A stretch of DNA of 64,000 bases from Anaerotruncus sp. (GCA_021770005.1 JAETRV010000010.1:1-64000); one strand, 5' to 3'. Shown: positions 1 to 10,618, counted from the first letter of the stretch. Notes: generated by a model from the sequence alone, not told the origin. Made by a program: numbers and translations.

Positions 1-95
1 CAACCGAAACCAAAGCGGTTTTGCAAAAAAATCTTTAAAAATTTTCCGGATACAAAAACCCGCCAAAACAGCATTTCATGCGGTTTTACCAGTAC

Positions 96-1529
96 TTATT
101 CGTGTTTGATTGCCTCGAGGGCAGAAATTTTCATCGCGCGGTTTGCGGGCAAAATACCGGAGACCAATCCCACCAAAGTGGCGAATGCAATCGCCGCCAC
201 CACCAGCCAAACCGGGATCACCGAGACCGGCAGCGCCGAACTGTCTCCGCCGCCCATCATCATGCCGCCCATTCCACCCATCATATAACCGCCGCCCATG
301 CCGGAATCGCCGGAAAAGGAAAAGTTGAAATAGTTCATTGCAAACGAGACCCCATAGCTGATCGCGACCCCGACACATCCCCCGATAAACCCGATTACCC
401 CCGCCTCCATGAGGAAGACGGTGCGGATATTGCCGACCACACAGCCGAGCACCTTCATGACGCCGATCTCGCGGGTGCGCTCGTAGATTGACATAATCAT
501 CGTATTGGTGATGCCGATGGCCGCCACCATCAGCGAGATTCCGCCCATCATCCCGAGGAAAAGTTGCTGCTTACGCGCGCTCTCCTGCATCGGCTTACGC
601 ACCGTCTCCATCGAGCGGGTGTTGTAGCCCATCGCCTGAATCTGCATCTCCACCGGGTCGACGTCCTCCATCGTCTCCACCTTCACGGTTACGTTGCCAT
701 AACCGGTGTCATCCTTCTTGTTTACCACGATCTTGTTCGCCTTGATATATTCCTCCTCCAACCGTTTCAGGTCGTTGATGTCCATAATGATCCCGCGCGA
801 GGTCTCATAGCCCTTGTTCCAATCCTCCTTGACCCGCGCTACCGGCCTCACCTCCCGCTGGATGTGGACCGTATCGTCGTCCTTGTTGTCCCTTTCGTCC
901 TGATCCGGCTGTTTGCTAGAAAGGTAAATTTCATCTTTCATCACGTCCACAAACGGCTGACGGATCAATTCGCCCTTTTCATCGGTCTCCGGCCAGGTGT
1001 ACCGGTTATACTTGCTTTTGGTATCCTCAAAATCGAAGCCGGTGTACTCCCCCACCACGACATTGAGCGGCTTTTTCCGGTTTTCCTGTGGACCGTCCGG
1101 ATATTCGCCCTCCAAAAGCTGGTAGCCCATCAGGGGCAGCGCCTCCGAGTAGACGCCGACCACCGTTGCCCAGCTCATCCGGTAGCGGTCTTTTTTGCCG
1201 GAATAGAGGGTCGGCTGGAAATAGTTGGGGTTGTAAACCGGGGTTGCAATGATAACGCCGTCCATCGCCTGGATCTGCGCGACTGCCGCATCGTCCAGCA
1301 CGACCTTTTCACCGTTTTCGTTGCGCCCATAGTTCATCACGTTGATGATCGTCAGGTCGCCCATTTCAGCGAGCATCGCCTCCTGTGAGAGGTTCATGCC
1401 CAGCCCGAGCGAGACCATCACCACAATGGCACAGGTGCCCACCACCACGCCAATGATGGTGAGCAGGGTGCGCATCTTGCGCCGGAACAGGTTGCCCAGG
1501 CACATCGAGATCATGTCAGAAATCTTCAT
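96..1529 (-). CDS. ABC transporter permease, MacB/FtsX family
   Basis: 477 aa; N-terminal TM, MacB-type periplasmic region, C-terminal FtsX block (GMMGGISLMVAAIGITNTMIMSIYERTREIGVMKVLGC). Confidence 0.9.
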   Translation of the reverse strand: MKISDMISMCLGNLFRRKMRTLLTIIGVVVGTCAIVVMVSLGLGMNLSQEAMLAEMGDLTIINVMNYGRNENGEKVVLDDAAVAQIQAMDGVIIATPVYNPNYFQPTLYSGKKDRYRMSWATVVGVYSEALPLMGYQLLEGEYPDGPQENRKKPLNVVVGEYTGFDFEDTKSKYNRYTWPETDEKGELIRQPFVDVMKDEIYLSSKQPDQDERDNKDDDTVHIQREVRPVARVKEDWNKGYETSRGIIMDINDLKRLEEEYIKANKIVVNKKDDTGYGNVTVKVETMEDVDPVEMQIQAMGYNTRSMETVRKPMQESARKQQLFLGMMGGISLMVAAIGITNTMIMSIYERTREIGVMKVLGCVVGNIRTVFLMEAGVIGFIGGCVGVAISYGVSFAMNYFNFSFSGDSGMGGGYMMGGMGGMMMGGGDSSALPVSVIPVWLVVAAIAFATLVGLVSGILPANRAMKISALEAIKHE

Positions 1530-3654
1530 CGCTGTCCTCCAGCAGTTTCAGGTCACGCCGCCGCCGGATCGCTTTCGCCGTGAACGACAGCAGGATAATT
1601 GCCGCCACGCCGCCAACCATCCAGCCCCAGATCGGGACCTGCTGATACCATGGCTCCGGCGGGGCCTCTCCTATGTCGCCGGGGTTCATCGCGTCTAGGC
1701 CGGGGTCCGGCTCGGGCATATCGAATGAAATCGCAGTTGTGGTGAACGGGGAACGCAGCTCGTTGACATTCATATTCGCGTCCTCGTAGGAGATCACCAC
1801 CTCACCCGAGATGGCGCCGGCCTCGAGCGCACCGATCAGGAAGTCGGCGGACTCCTCTTTTCCGCTCTCCACATTTCCGATAAACTGCCGCTGTCCCGGC
1901 TGGGAGAGGTTGCCGGTGATCTCGGCGGTGACGTTATAAACCGTCGATTTCCCCTTGTTGACGAAGGTCGCTTCGATGCTGGTATCCTCGCCGACATAAA
2001 TTTCGGAAGGCACCTCCACCGGGTTGAGGGAGAAACGGTCGAGCTGCGAGACCGGGATGCTGATGTCCTGCTCGGCGGAGAACTGTTTGCGTTCGTCGTT
2101 GATGACCGCCTCATAGGTGAAGCTGACCTTGATCGGGTGGGAGATCGCTTCGGCGTTTGGCTTCACCGAGAGGTTCACCGTCCGTTCGACCGAGGAACGC
2201 TTGGCAATCCGCTCGATATAGAAGGTGTTGGACGAGCTGGTCAACGTGAACGCCTCCGGAACCCCCAGCTTCATCACCACATTGTCCACATTCACCCGCT
2301 TGCTGGTGTTCATCAGCGTCATGCTCAGGGTGAAGTTGCCAGCCGCTGTCACATTGCCGCCGCCATAGTCGTATGTAGAGACAATGATGTTCGGGGTCGG
2401 CGGCGGGATGTCCGGCTTGCTGGAAGAACTGTCGTGGTCGTCGTCATCGTCAGGGTAGTTGTTATTGTTGTCGTCGGGTTCTGGCTCATAGATTTCACAT
2501 TGAGGGAGCGTGATCCGGTCAAACCAAGCAGTTGCTGAGTAGTTTGTTTCAGGGTATCCAATGCCCAAGTAAAGGGTATTTTCTAAACCGCTATAAAAGA
2601 TATTATCATATCTAATTTCATACTCGATGCCTTTGCCTGTCAAATCACTCAAAAAGGAAAAATAAGGTTCATTTGAAGGATAGAAAACATCTTCATTGAT
2701 GACAACAACTTTACTGAGCTGATCGAATTCTTCTGTTTTTGTAACATCTTTTATTCTGAAATCTCGAACTGTAATAATCAAATCATAATTTCCTCGTGTA
2801 ACCCTAGACACAAGTTTCCCATTTTTAGAAAATCTTATATTGTAAATAGCTATAGAATCATCGGTGGTATCGCCTGGAGTGTTTGCAAGTTCAATCTGTT
2901 CAGAAAACGTGGATGAGGCACCAGCTCCATGATCAAAAGTAAAAGAAAAAGTGATTGAACGTGTAGAGGAAGTTCCTGAAAATTCGACATCCGGTATCTT
3001 TGCAGTAAATTCCACACCATCATCTTTGGGCTGAATATTATCAATTTCTAATGATAAAGCATTCGATGGATTGTTTGGAATGAAACGAGGGGCACTATCA
3101 AAGTTAATTTTCCCATTATCTTTATAAGATTCCAAGATGGTTTTATCGATTCCTTCGATATACACTTTCAACAACAGATTCTCAAATCCTTCCTTGATAG
3201 GAACTGAGCGGATAGATTTTTCAGCAAATGTGGCATCTGAAATTTTTCCGTTCAGAGATGAGGGAAAAGAACGGGTATTTGATGGCGGGGAATCTGCGGT
3301 TACCTTCTGATTTGCATTTTCTTCCTGTGTATTTTGTTCGGATTCAGGTATCGGCTCTTTCTTTTCCGGTTTTTTCTCCCCTCCCATAATATTGATCGTC
3401 TGATCTTTCGGGCTCCATGCGGGGGGCTGTTCCTCGGGTTCCTGCGGTGTCTCCGGCTCCTCCTGTTCCTCCTGTTCGGGAACCTCCGGTTGATCCTCGT
3501 CGGTCCCGTCCGGAGCGGGCGTTTCTCCCTGCTGCGCCTCCACTGCATAAGCGCGCGTACTCTGGAACACCATCCCCAGTGAGATACCTGCCGCCGAAAA
3601 CAGCAAGAGGACGGCGAGCAGCAGCGAAAGGGTCGATTTGCAAAAACGGTTCAT
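1516..3654 (-). CDS. Secreted/membrane-anchored CARDB-like (COG1361-type) protein in ABC operon
   Basis: 712 aa; N-terminal signal, Pro/Glu- and Asp-rich linkers, repeated Ig-like segments, C-terminal TM (GWMVGGVAAIILLSFTAKAIRRRR); overlaps both neighbouring CDSs. Confidence 0.75.
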   Translation of the reverse strand: MNRFCKSTLSLLLAVLLLFSAAGISLGMVFQSTRAYAVEAQQGETPAPDGTDEDQPEVPEQEEQEEPETPQEPEEQPPAWSPKDQTINIMGGEKKPEKKEPIPESEQNTQEENANQKVTADSPPSNTRSFPSSLNGKISDATFAEKSIRSVPIKEGFENLLLKVYIEGIDKTILESYKDNGKINFDSAPRFIPNNPSNALSLEIDNIQPKDDGVEFTAKIPDVEFSGTSSTRSITFSFTFDHGAGASSTFSEQIELANTPGDTTDDSIAIYNIRFSKNGKLVSRVTRGNYDLIITVRDFRIKDVTKTEEFDQLSKVVVINEDVFYPSNEPYFSFLSDLTGKGIEYEIRYDNIFYSGLENTLYLGIGYPETNYSATAWFDRITLPQCEIYEPEPDDNNNNYPDDDDDHDSSSSKPDIPPPTPNIIVSTYDYGGGNVTAAGNFTLSMTLMNTSKRVNVDNVVMKLGVPEAFTLTSSSNTFYIERIAKRSSVERTVNLSVKPNAEAISHPIKVSFTYEAVINDERKQFSAEQDISIPVSQLDRFSLNPVEVPSEIYVGEDTSIEATFVNKGKSTVYNVTAEITGNLSQPGQRQFIGNVESGKEESADFLIGALEAGAISGEVVISYEDANMNVNELRSPFTTTAISFDMPEPDPGLDAMNPGDIGEAPPEPWYQQVPIWGWMVGGVAAIILLSFTAKAIRRRRDLKLLEDSDEDF

Positions 3655-4502
3655 ACAGTAACTTCTCCTTTGTTTTCGGCTTCATCAGAGCTGGCGCTGT
3701 CCTGCGCGGGACCGGATGGTTCCGGCAATGCAGGCGGCTCCCCCTCGGGCAGCTCAGGCAGCGGGGCGGCTTCGGGCCTGTCCTGATCCGAAAGGCCGTC
3801 ATAGACCGGCTCATGCAGCAGGTCCGAGCGGATTTCCCCGTCAATCAGGGTGATAACCCGGTCGGCATAATCGGCGATCTCCGCATCGTGTGTAACGATA
3901 ATCAACGTTTGATCGTAGCGCCGGGCAAACCGCACCATCATCTTCATCACGTCAATGGTGGTGTGGGTGTCGAGGTTGCCGGTCGGCTCGTCCGCAAACA
4001 CCACCTTCGGATGGGACACAAATGCCCGCGCGATCCCCACCCGCTGCTGCTGTCCGCCCGACATCTGGGTTGGCTTATGATAGGCGCGCTTTTTTAGCCC
4101 GACCGCTGCCAGCATCTTCAAAGCGGCCTTGTTGCGTTTTCGGCGGCCAATGCCTTTGAAGATCATCGGCAGGGCAACATTTTCAACCGCGGTCATGGTG
4201 GGCAGCAGGTTGTAGGACTGGAATACAAACCCCAGGAAATGCTGCCGGAAGACCGCGAGCTGGTTTTCGTTTAGCTTGGAGATGTTGGTCTTTCCGATGT
4301 AGACCGCGCCGCGCGTTGGCTTTTCCAGCCCGGCGAGCTGGTTGAGCAGGGTGGATTTGCCTGAGCCGGAGGTTCCCACAATGCAGACGATCTGCCCCTG
4401 TAAAATTTCCAGATTGATATTTCCCAGCGCCACGACCTTCTCGTCCCCCACCTGGTAGACCTTTCGCAGGTCCCGCACGCTGATGATTGGCTTTTGCTCC
4501 AA
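3651..4502 (-). CDS. ABC transporter ATP-binding protein, MacB/LolD type
   Basis: Walker [10 protein letters not shown], signature [14 protein letters not shown], Walker [13 protein letters not shown]. Confidence 0.95.
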   Translation of the reverse strand: MEQKPIISVRDLRKVYQVGDEKVVALGNINLEILQGQIVCIVGTSGSGKSTLLNQLAGLEKPTRGAVYIGKTNISKLNENQLAVFRQHFLGFVFQSYNLLPTMTAVENVALPMIFKGIGRRKRNKAALKMLAAVGLKKRAYHKPTQMSGGQQQRVGIARAFVSHPKVVFADEPTGNLDTHTTIDVMKMMVRFARRYDQTLIIVTHDAEIADYADRVITLIDGEIRSDLLHEPVYDGLSDQDRPEAAPLPELPEGEPPALPEPSGPAQDSASSDEAENKGEVTV

Positions 4503-4690
4503 CCGGCGGCCTCCTCTCCCGGATATTCTCTATAATCAGTGTCGAAAACCCCCGCAGTTACTGCCTGCACCCCCCGGGAATTTTTGTTGCAGACCGCGCG
4601 GAGGATATGATACAATGTATAAACCGGAAAATCCCCCGAAAAGGGACAAATTTCGAATCTTTATTTTGAAGCGATAAGGACGGGACGAAG

Positions 4691-6049
4691 ATGCCGCAGA
4701 AAAACCAGATGATAGAGCTTACCATTTCGGACATGACCCACGAAGGGAGTGGGATCGGCCACCTGGACGGGATGGCGGTATTCGTACCGGGGTCAGCGGT
4801 TGGGGACCGGCTGCGGGTGCGGCTGGTCAAGGTCAACAAAACCCACTGCTATGGGCGGATCGAACAGATAATCACCCCCTCGCCCAACCGGATCAAACCC
4901 GACTGCCCGGTCAGCCAAAGGTGCGGCGGATGCGTTTTCCGGCATATCTCCTATGACGCGGAACTGCGGTATAAGCAGGCGTTTGTCCAGTCCAACCTGC
5001 AAAGGATCGGTGGGATTTCGATCGGCCTGGAACCGATTGAACCCTCCCCGCTGGAATCCGGCTACCGCAACAAGGCACAGTATCCCATCCGGATGCAAAA
5101 AGGGAAACTGGCGGCGGGTTTTTTTGCGCCGCGCACCCATGAGGTTGTTGACTGCCACAGCTGCAAACTTCAGCCTGCTTTTTTCGGGGAGCTGCTGGAA
5201 GCTGTGCTCGGTTATCTGGATGAATTTCAGGTCCCGGTCTATGACGAGGCCACTGGGAAAGGGCTGCTCCGGCATCTGTATCTGCGCTATGGGCAGCGGA
5301 CAGGGGAAATCATGGTCTGTCTGGTTGTCAATGGGAACGCTCTTCCACAGGAACAGGCTTTGGTGGGGATTCTGTTAAATACCTGCCCACAGATTGCTTC
5401 GGTGGTGCTCAACACCAACGACCGCAACACCAATGTGATCCTTGGCCCGCATACCCGCACCCTTTACGGGAAACCGCAGATCACCGACCTGCTCTGCGGT
5501 TTGCGTTTCGACCTCTCTCCACATGCGTTTTATCAGGTGAACGCCTTAGGCGCGGAGCGGCTTTATGGGATCGCCGCCGAATATGCCGGGCTGACCGGCC
5601 AGGAAACGGTGTTGGATTTCTACTGCGGTGCTGGGACCATCGGGCTTTCGATGGCGCATCTCTGCCGGGAGGTCATCGGCGTTGAGATCGTCCCACAAGC
5701 AGTGGAAAATGCGCGCGAGAATGCCCGGAAAAACGGGATCAAAAATGCACGCTTTTTCTGTGCGGATGCGTCCGACGCTGCTGCCCGCCTGAAGCAGGAG
5801 GGAATCCGGCCAGAGGTCGTGCTGCTTGACCCGCCGCGCAAAGGCTGTGCACAGGACGTCCTGCATACAGTCGCGGGGATGGCCCCGGAGCGGATCGTCT
5901 ATATCTCCTGTAATAGCGCAACCCTTTCCCGGGATTTGGCGCTGCTTGAAACACTTGGCTACCGAACCGTCAGGGGCCGTCCCGTCGATCTGTTCCCGCG
6001 CACAAACCATGTGGAGACGGTAGTATTGCTGCAAAGAGAAAACCTGTAG
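4691..6049 (+). CDS. rlmD: 23S rRNA (uracil-C5)-methyltransferase, RlmD/RumA family
   Basis: TRAM N-terminus, CGGCVFRH Fe-S Cys, DFYCGAGTIGL SAM motif, DPPRKGC, YISCNSATLSRD. Confidence 0.9.
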   Translation: MPQKNQMIELTISDMTHEGSGIGHLDGMAVFVPGSAVGDRLRVRLVKVNKTHCYGRIEQIITPSPNRIKPDCPVSQRCGGCVFRHISYDAELRYKQAFVQSNLQRIGGISIGLEPIEPSPLESGYRNKAQYPIRMQKGKLAAGFFAPRTHEVVDCHSCKLQPAFFGELLEAVLGYLDEFQVPVYDEATGKGLLRHLYLRYGQRTGEIMVCLVVNGNALPQEQALVGILLNTCPQIASVVLNTNDRNTNVILGPHTRTLYGKPQITDLLCGLRFDLSPHAFYQVNALGAERLYGIAAEYAGLTGQETVLDFYCGAGTIGLSMAHLCREVIGVEIVPQAVENARENARKNGIKNARFFCADASDAAARLKQEGIRPEVVLLDPPRKGCAQDVLHTVAGMAPERIVYISCNSATLSRDLALLETLGYRTVRGRPVDLFPRTNHVETVVLLQRENL

Positions 6050-6343
6050 AAATCCTGCGTTTCCAACCCTTTGCCCGTTGATCTCTTCCCGATTTAGCAG
6101 ACAGCAAAAAGGCGCAAAAAACAGAATGAAATGCAAAACACCTCGCAAGCACTCGTTCAGGCAGCGTGATCGGTGCTGTTGACAAGGGGAGGGGTTTACA
6201 TCCCCTAGCAGATTTGATATACTTAATTTTTAAGAGCCTATTTACAATTTCTTGCGAGAGCTTTTTATTTGCTAAAAGCTTCCACAAGGGGATTCGCGGA
6301 ATGGAGCGGTTTGATGCGGAAAAGGAAGGTTTCATCTGAATGG

Positions 6344-6376
6344 AAAAAACGGACGTCGTCGGGCGTCCGTTTTTTG
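6344..6376 (+). terminator. Rho-independent hairpin (A-tract/T-tract, possibly bidirectional)
   Basis: aaaaaacggacgtcgtcgggcgtccgtttttt. Confidence 0.75.
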
Positions 6377-6432
6377 TTTTCTTCTTTATCGCATTAGCAC
6401 ATTCTATATTTGAAATTTGAAAAAGGAAGTGT

Positions 6433-7356
6433 ATGAAGATGATGTCCCAAAAAAGCCTGTCCTGGCTGCGAACGGTCCCACTGATCCTGCTTGGAAATGC
6501 GATCTATGCGCTGGCTGTGACCGCTTTCATCCTCCCGACCGGTCTGGTCACCGGCGGCACCACCGGCCTGGCGCTGGTCTTTTACCATGGCGTCGGACTT
6601 CCGGTGACCCTGTTTGTCTCGGCTTTCAACCTGCTGATGTTTCTAGTGGGATTGGCGGTGCTGGGGCGGCAGTTTGCGCTGACCACTCTGCTGAGCACAG
6701 TCTTCTATCCGTTCATCCTCGGGATATTTGAACGGCTTCCCCAGCTTGAAGCGCTCACCTCCGACCGGATGCTTGCCGCGGTTTACGGCGGCCTGATGAT
6801 CGGTCTGGGCATTGGCATTGTCATCAAATCGGGCGCTTCCACCGGCGGCATGGACATCCCGCCGCTCGTCCTCAAGAAAAAACTGGGGGTCCCGATCTCT
6901 CTTTCGATGTATGGATTTGACTTTTTGATCCTGCTGCTCCAGATGCGGTTTGCCGACCGAGAGCAGGTGCTCTATGGCCTGCTGATGGTACTAATCTACA
7001 CCACCGTGTTGGACAAGGTGCTGCTGTTCGGGCAGGCGCGTACCCAGGTCAAGGTGGTCAGCGAGCAGTATGAGCGGATCAACCGGGAGATCATCCAGAC
7101 CCTCGACCGCGGCTCCACCCTCATCCATGCGGAAACCGGCTATCTGCGCACCCGCCGCCCGGTCGTGCTGACGGTGGTTTCCAACCGCGAACTGCCCCGG
7201 CTGAACGAACTGGTCCTCTCAATCGACCCGAATGCATTCATGGTCATCAATCGGGTCAGCGAGGTCAAGGGAAGGGGGTTCACCCTCTCCAAGGAGAACC
7301 GCACCCCGCTTTTAAAACCAGAGCCGGAGAGCCCGCCTGAAACATCAGAAAGATAA
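6433..7356 (+). CDS. YitT family (DUF2179) membrane protein
   Basis: 307 aa, multi-TM, GLVTGGTTGLALVFYH and C-terminal DUF2179 (LNELVLSIDPNAFMVINRVSEVKGRGF). Confidence 0.88.
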   Translation: MKMMSQKSLSWLRTVPLILLGNAIYALAVTAFILPTGLVTGGTTGLALVFYHGVGLPVTLFVSAFNLLMFLVGLAVLGRQFALTTLLSTVFYPFILGIFERLPQLEALTSDRMLAAVYGGLMIGLGIGIVIKSGASTGGMDIPPLVLKKKLGVPISLSMYGFDFLILLLQMRFADREQVLYGLLMVLIYTTVLDKVLLFGQARTQVKVVSEQYERINREIIQTLDRGSTLIHAETGYLRTRRPVVLTVVSNRELPRLNELVLSIDPNAFMVINRVSEVKGRGFTLSKENRTPLLKPEPESPPETSER

Positions 7357-7397
7357 AGCAGCAAGGGATTGCAGGCATCCCCCACAGTTTTTAATGG

Positions 7398-7568
7398 CTA
7401 AGAACCCGTATTCATAACCGTTTGACGCCGTTTGAACGGGCCTTTTTCCGACCTGCTGCGTTGAAAAACCTTGCAATACACAAAGTATTGTCTGCGTTTT
7501 TTCGCCTTGCAGGGCGAAAAAACGCCTCGTCCATCCGACATCCTCCGATTATGAATACAGGTTCTTAG
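7398..7568. mobile_element. MITE-like element
   Basis: About 23-bp terminal inverted repeats CTAAGAACCCGTATTCATAACCG / CGATTATGAATACAGGTTCTTAG. Confidence 0.6.
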
Positions 7569-7633
7569 ACCTCGAAATGAAGTAAAAAATTTTTCCGAAA
7601 GGCGAAAAAGAACGAACAGACAACGCAGCAAGC

Positions 7634-7927
7634 CTGTCGGGGTGGGGCCTACGGGGAGGGGGCGCTGCCCCCTATCCCGTAAGACAGCCCGCAGGGGCGT
7701 CGCGCGAAGCGCGCTTCGGGCCGCAGGCCTGAGCAGCCCCGAGGAGGGCGCTCTGCGCCCAGAAGTTTGGTCTGGAACCAAACTTCCTGCTGTCTCACTG
7801 CCCCTCGACCCCGCGATTTTTTGACTGCCGCCGCAGCGGCGTGCATAGGCCAACCGATGCGAAGCATCGGCTCTTGGGCCGGAGCAAAAAAATCGAGTAA
7901 AACTTTAGATATTAAATAGGTTCTAAG
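7634..7927 (+). repeat. Mosaic intergenic repeat family, copy A
   Basis: Shares modules cggggtggggcctacggggaggg, gcgcccagaagtttggtctggaaccaaacttc and right terminus atcgagtaaaactttagat..aataggttctaag with other copies. Confidence 0.7.
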
Positions 7928-7968
7928 AGAATCCCCCATCGGAACAGTTCCAATGGGGGATTTTCTTT
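7924..7968. terminator. Hairpin terminator
   Basis: aatcccccatcggaacagttccaatgggggattttctttt. Confidence 0.55.
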
Positions 7969-7971
7969 TCC

Positions 7972-9864
7972 TTATTTCTGCCCGTAGAGATAGGGCGCCG
8001 CATTGACCGGTGTACCACCGATCAAAATTTCAAAATGCAGATGCGGTCCGCTGCTGTTTCCGGTGCTTCCGATCAGGCCGATCTGCTGGCCCTTCTGGAC
8101 CTGCTGACCGGGCACAACATCGATCCGGCTCATATGGGCGTAGAGGGTCTGCACGCCTCCGCCATGGTCGATACGGACATGGAATCCGTAACCGTAGTAC
8201 CTCTGGCGGACAACCACAACTGTGCCTGCCTGCGAAGCCAGAACCGGCGAGCCATAGCAACCGCTCCAAGTGAGGTCGGAACCGGTATGTCCGTAGTATC
8301 CGCCGTAGCCGGTGCCGATGCGGGCGACCACGGTCGGCCAACCCCAGGTTCCGGCGGGCGTCGGCTTATCGGAAGCCTGCGGGATGAACGCCAGCGGCTG
8401 GTTGCCGCCGACCTCGATAATCTGCGGGACCGCCGGTTGCAGGATGGTGCGGTCGATCTCTCGGCGTTCGGTTTCAACACCGTCCACAAGGGTGACCTGC
8501 TCAACCACGCGGGCTTTGCCGGCTTCACCTGCTTGGACCGTTTTGGTCCAGCCGATGTTCTGGTTGGGGTTGGTCCGCTGCTCAATCTTGTAGCCGACCT
8601 CCTCCTCATAGATCTCGGTCTGGATCACCTTGACGCCCAGGTATGGGACCGAGTTGGAGATCAACAGGCTGTCGCCCGGGAAGAGCTTGATGTCTACTTC
8701 AGGGTTGAGCCGCTTCAGCTCCCGGAAGGTGATGCCATTTTTGGCCGCAATCATGATAGGGGTATCCCCCGCAATGACCGTGTAGCGCTTTTCGCCCTCC
8801 TCCTCGCTGCTGAGGATTTCGACAAGCTGCTCAAACGGCTTGACCGATGAGACCGGATAAAGCCCCTTCTTGACCTGGATTTTCTTCATAAAGCTGATCT
8901 CGGCATCCCGGCTCATATCGTTGGTGCGATACTGCTCACGCATACTGTCCAGATAGTCGAGCAGGGCGTCGCCGTCCATCACTGCGCTGACAAACCGGTT
9001 TTCGACATAAAGCCCCACCGCGTCCTCCAGCTCGTTGCCCGATGCCCGGATCAACAGGTTGGTCAGCTCGTCCACTTCCAGAAGATCGTCTTCTGTGATA
9101 TAATCGTCCGGATTCAGAAAGCTGCCGCCCTTCTTCAAGACAGTGATCTGGAACCGCGGGATGATGTCCTCCGGTTTTATGTACTGCTCGTTGACAATAC
9201 GGGCTTTCATCTCGTTTTCGGCCTGGGTAAAGACCGATTCATCCGCGATGTAGCCGAGGTCGCGCCCGTCGTAAACGAGGTTGAGCGCGAGGGTGAGCCC
9301 ACTGAAAAACTGGAGCAGGAACACCAGCGCGACAAGCGCGGCAAGCGGCGCGAGATAGCTGAGGAGAAAACCAGCCGCGCGCCATGCCCCGGTGAGGAGC
9401 ATGCCGGCCATCCGCAGATAACTCCGATAGACGCCCGCCTCGCCGCTGAACGTGCGTGCATTTTCCAGCTCCGCGCGGAACTTCCTGCGTCTTTCCTTGA
9501 GGTCACGGATCGGGCTGGTAAGCTCGTGGCGCAGGTTGCGCAGGCGGATGCGGGTTTCCTTGCGAAGCCGGAGGAACCGGGCCTGAAACCATCTGCCGAG
9601 GCTGGACAGCCGCGCGTAAAGATGCCGCCGCCGGGTCCTGGTGGAACGCAGAAGCTGGATACCGACAAAATACAGATACCGATAGATGCGGTTCACACAA
9701 TGATAGTATGCCCGCTTGAATAGGTTGCCGCGTTTTTTCTCTATCTGATCCCCTTTTCCAGGGGTATTCTCCTCGCCTGTGCGATCCGGCTGCTCTCGCT
9801 CCTGCGGGTTATCCGGCTCGCTGCTGTAACGTTCGTCGTCCCTCTCTTTTTTCAAGCGCATCAA
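7972..9864 (-). CDS. M23 family metallopeptidase with LysM and G5 domains, membrane-anchored
   Basis: LysM (YTVIAGDTPIMIAAKNGITFRELKRLNP), G5-like (EIYEEEVGYKIEQR), M23 (HTGSDL, HVRIDHGGGVQTLYAHMS, GNSSGPHLHFEI). Confidence 0.9.
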   Translation of the reverse strand: MMRLKKERDDERYSSEPDNPQEREQPDRTGEENTPGKGDQIEKKRGNLFKRAYYHCVNRIYRYLYFVGIQLLRSTRTRRRHLYARLSSLGRWFQARFLRLRKETRIRLRNLRHELTSPIRDLKERRRKFRAELENARTFSGEAGVYRSYLRMAGMLLTGAWRAAGFLLSYLAPLAALVALVFLLQFFSGLTLALNLVYDGRDLGYIADESVFTQAENEMKARIVNEQYIKPEDIIPRFQITVLKKGGSFLNPDDYITEDDLLEVDELTNLLIRASGNELEDAVGLYVENRFVSAVMDGDALLDYLDSMREQYRTNDMSRDAEISFMKKIQVKKGLYPVSSVKPFEQLVEILSSEEEGEKRYTVIAGDTPIMIAAKNGITFRELKRLNPEVDIKLFPGDSLLISNSVPYLGVKVIQTEIYEEEVGYKIEQRTNPNQNIGWTKTVQAGEAGKARVVEQVTLVDGVETERREIDRTILQPAVPQIIEVGGNQPLAFIPQASDKPTPAGTWGWPTVVARIGTGYGGYYGHTGSDLTWSGCYGSPVLASQAGTVVVVRQRYYGYGFHVRIDHGGGVQTLYAHMSRIDVVPGQQVQKGQQIGLIGSTGNSSGPHLHFEILIGGTPVNAAPYLYGQK

Positions 9865-10239
9865 CTCCTTCCAAGCCTGTTCCGCCGATTACGCGGTTCC
9901 TGTTGAAGTCCCGGCCCCACCGCACGCCGAAAGCAACGGGTAGTGAAAGGCCCCTGTCCAATTGCTGACAGTTTCTGAAAAGGCAGGTCTGGGGGACATC
10001 TGCCTTTTTTCTCGCTTGAGAACAATTATATCTTAAAAACACAGTTTTAGCAAGTATGGGGAGGGCAAGTTTAGCGCTTTTGAATACCGTTGGGGCAAAT
10101 TTCCGGGGGGATTTGTGTAGATGCGACGAGAGATATGGCGATAATTTCATCATTTTGTGAATAACCTGTGTATAAGCCGGTACGGCATCCCTAAAATACG
10201 ACCGCGCGGCCGTTGAAACGGCCGCGCGGGAAGGCTGCA

Positions 10240-10581
10240 TCAGGAAAGATGCTCCGAAAGCCACTGGACATATTTGTTGCGCCCCATAATAGCAAGCAGG
10301 TAGGTATCACCGTTTTTCAGGATCATCTTGATACCAAACGGGAAGAACGGCGGGGTCAGGCAGGTGGAGACGGTTTGGATATCGCTTAATGCAATCTCCC
10401 AGCTGACCTTGTCGGTCCCGACCAGACCGCTGGCCAGGAAAACCACCCGCTGGTCGGTGAAATAGGCTCGTCCGCTGATCTGCCTTTTGCCGATGACCGC
10501 GGGCTGACGCCAGCAGTCCGCGGCTACCTTCTGCGCAAAAACCTGCTCGCCTTCCTTTGCCGTAAACGTTGCTTTTGCCAT
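10240..10581 (-). CDS. PH/GRAM-like domain small protein
   Basis: MAKATFTAKEGEQVFAQKVAADCWRQ..RAYFTDQRVVFLASG..; start set at internal Met behind a ribosome-binding site. Confidence 0.6.
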   Translation of the reverse strand: MAKATFTAKEGEQVFAQKVAADCWRQPAVIGKRQISGRAYFTDQRVVFLASGLVGTDKVSWEIALSDIQTVSTCLTPPFFPFGIKMILKNGDTYLLAIMGRNKYVQWLSEHLS

Positions 10582-10618
10582 GGAAATCGCTTCCTTTCGT
10601 TTTGACTGCTTGTATGGA

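Noticed and set aside
2440-2480. Triplet-like repeat gtcgtcgtcatcgtc..gttattgttgtcgtc
   Set aside because: Simply encodes the Asp/Asn linker DDNNNNYPDDDDDHD of the CARDB-like protein; not a tandem-repeat locus of its own.
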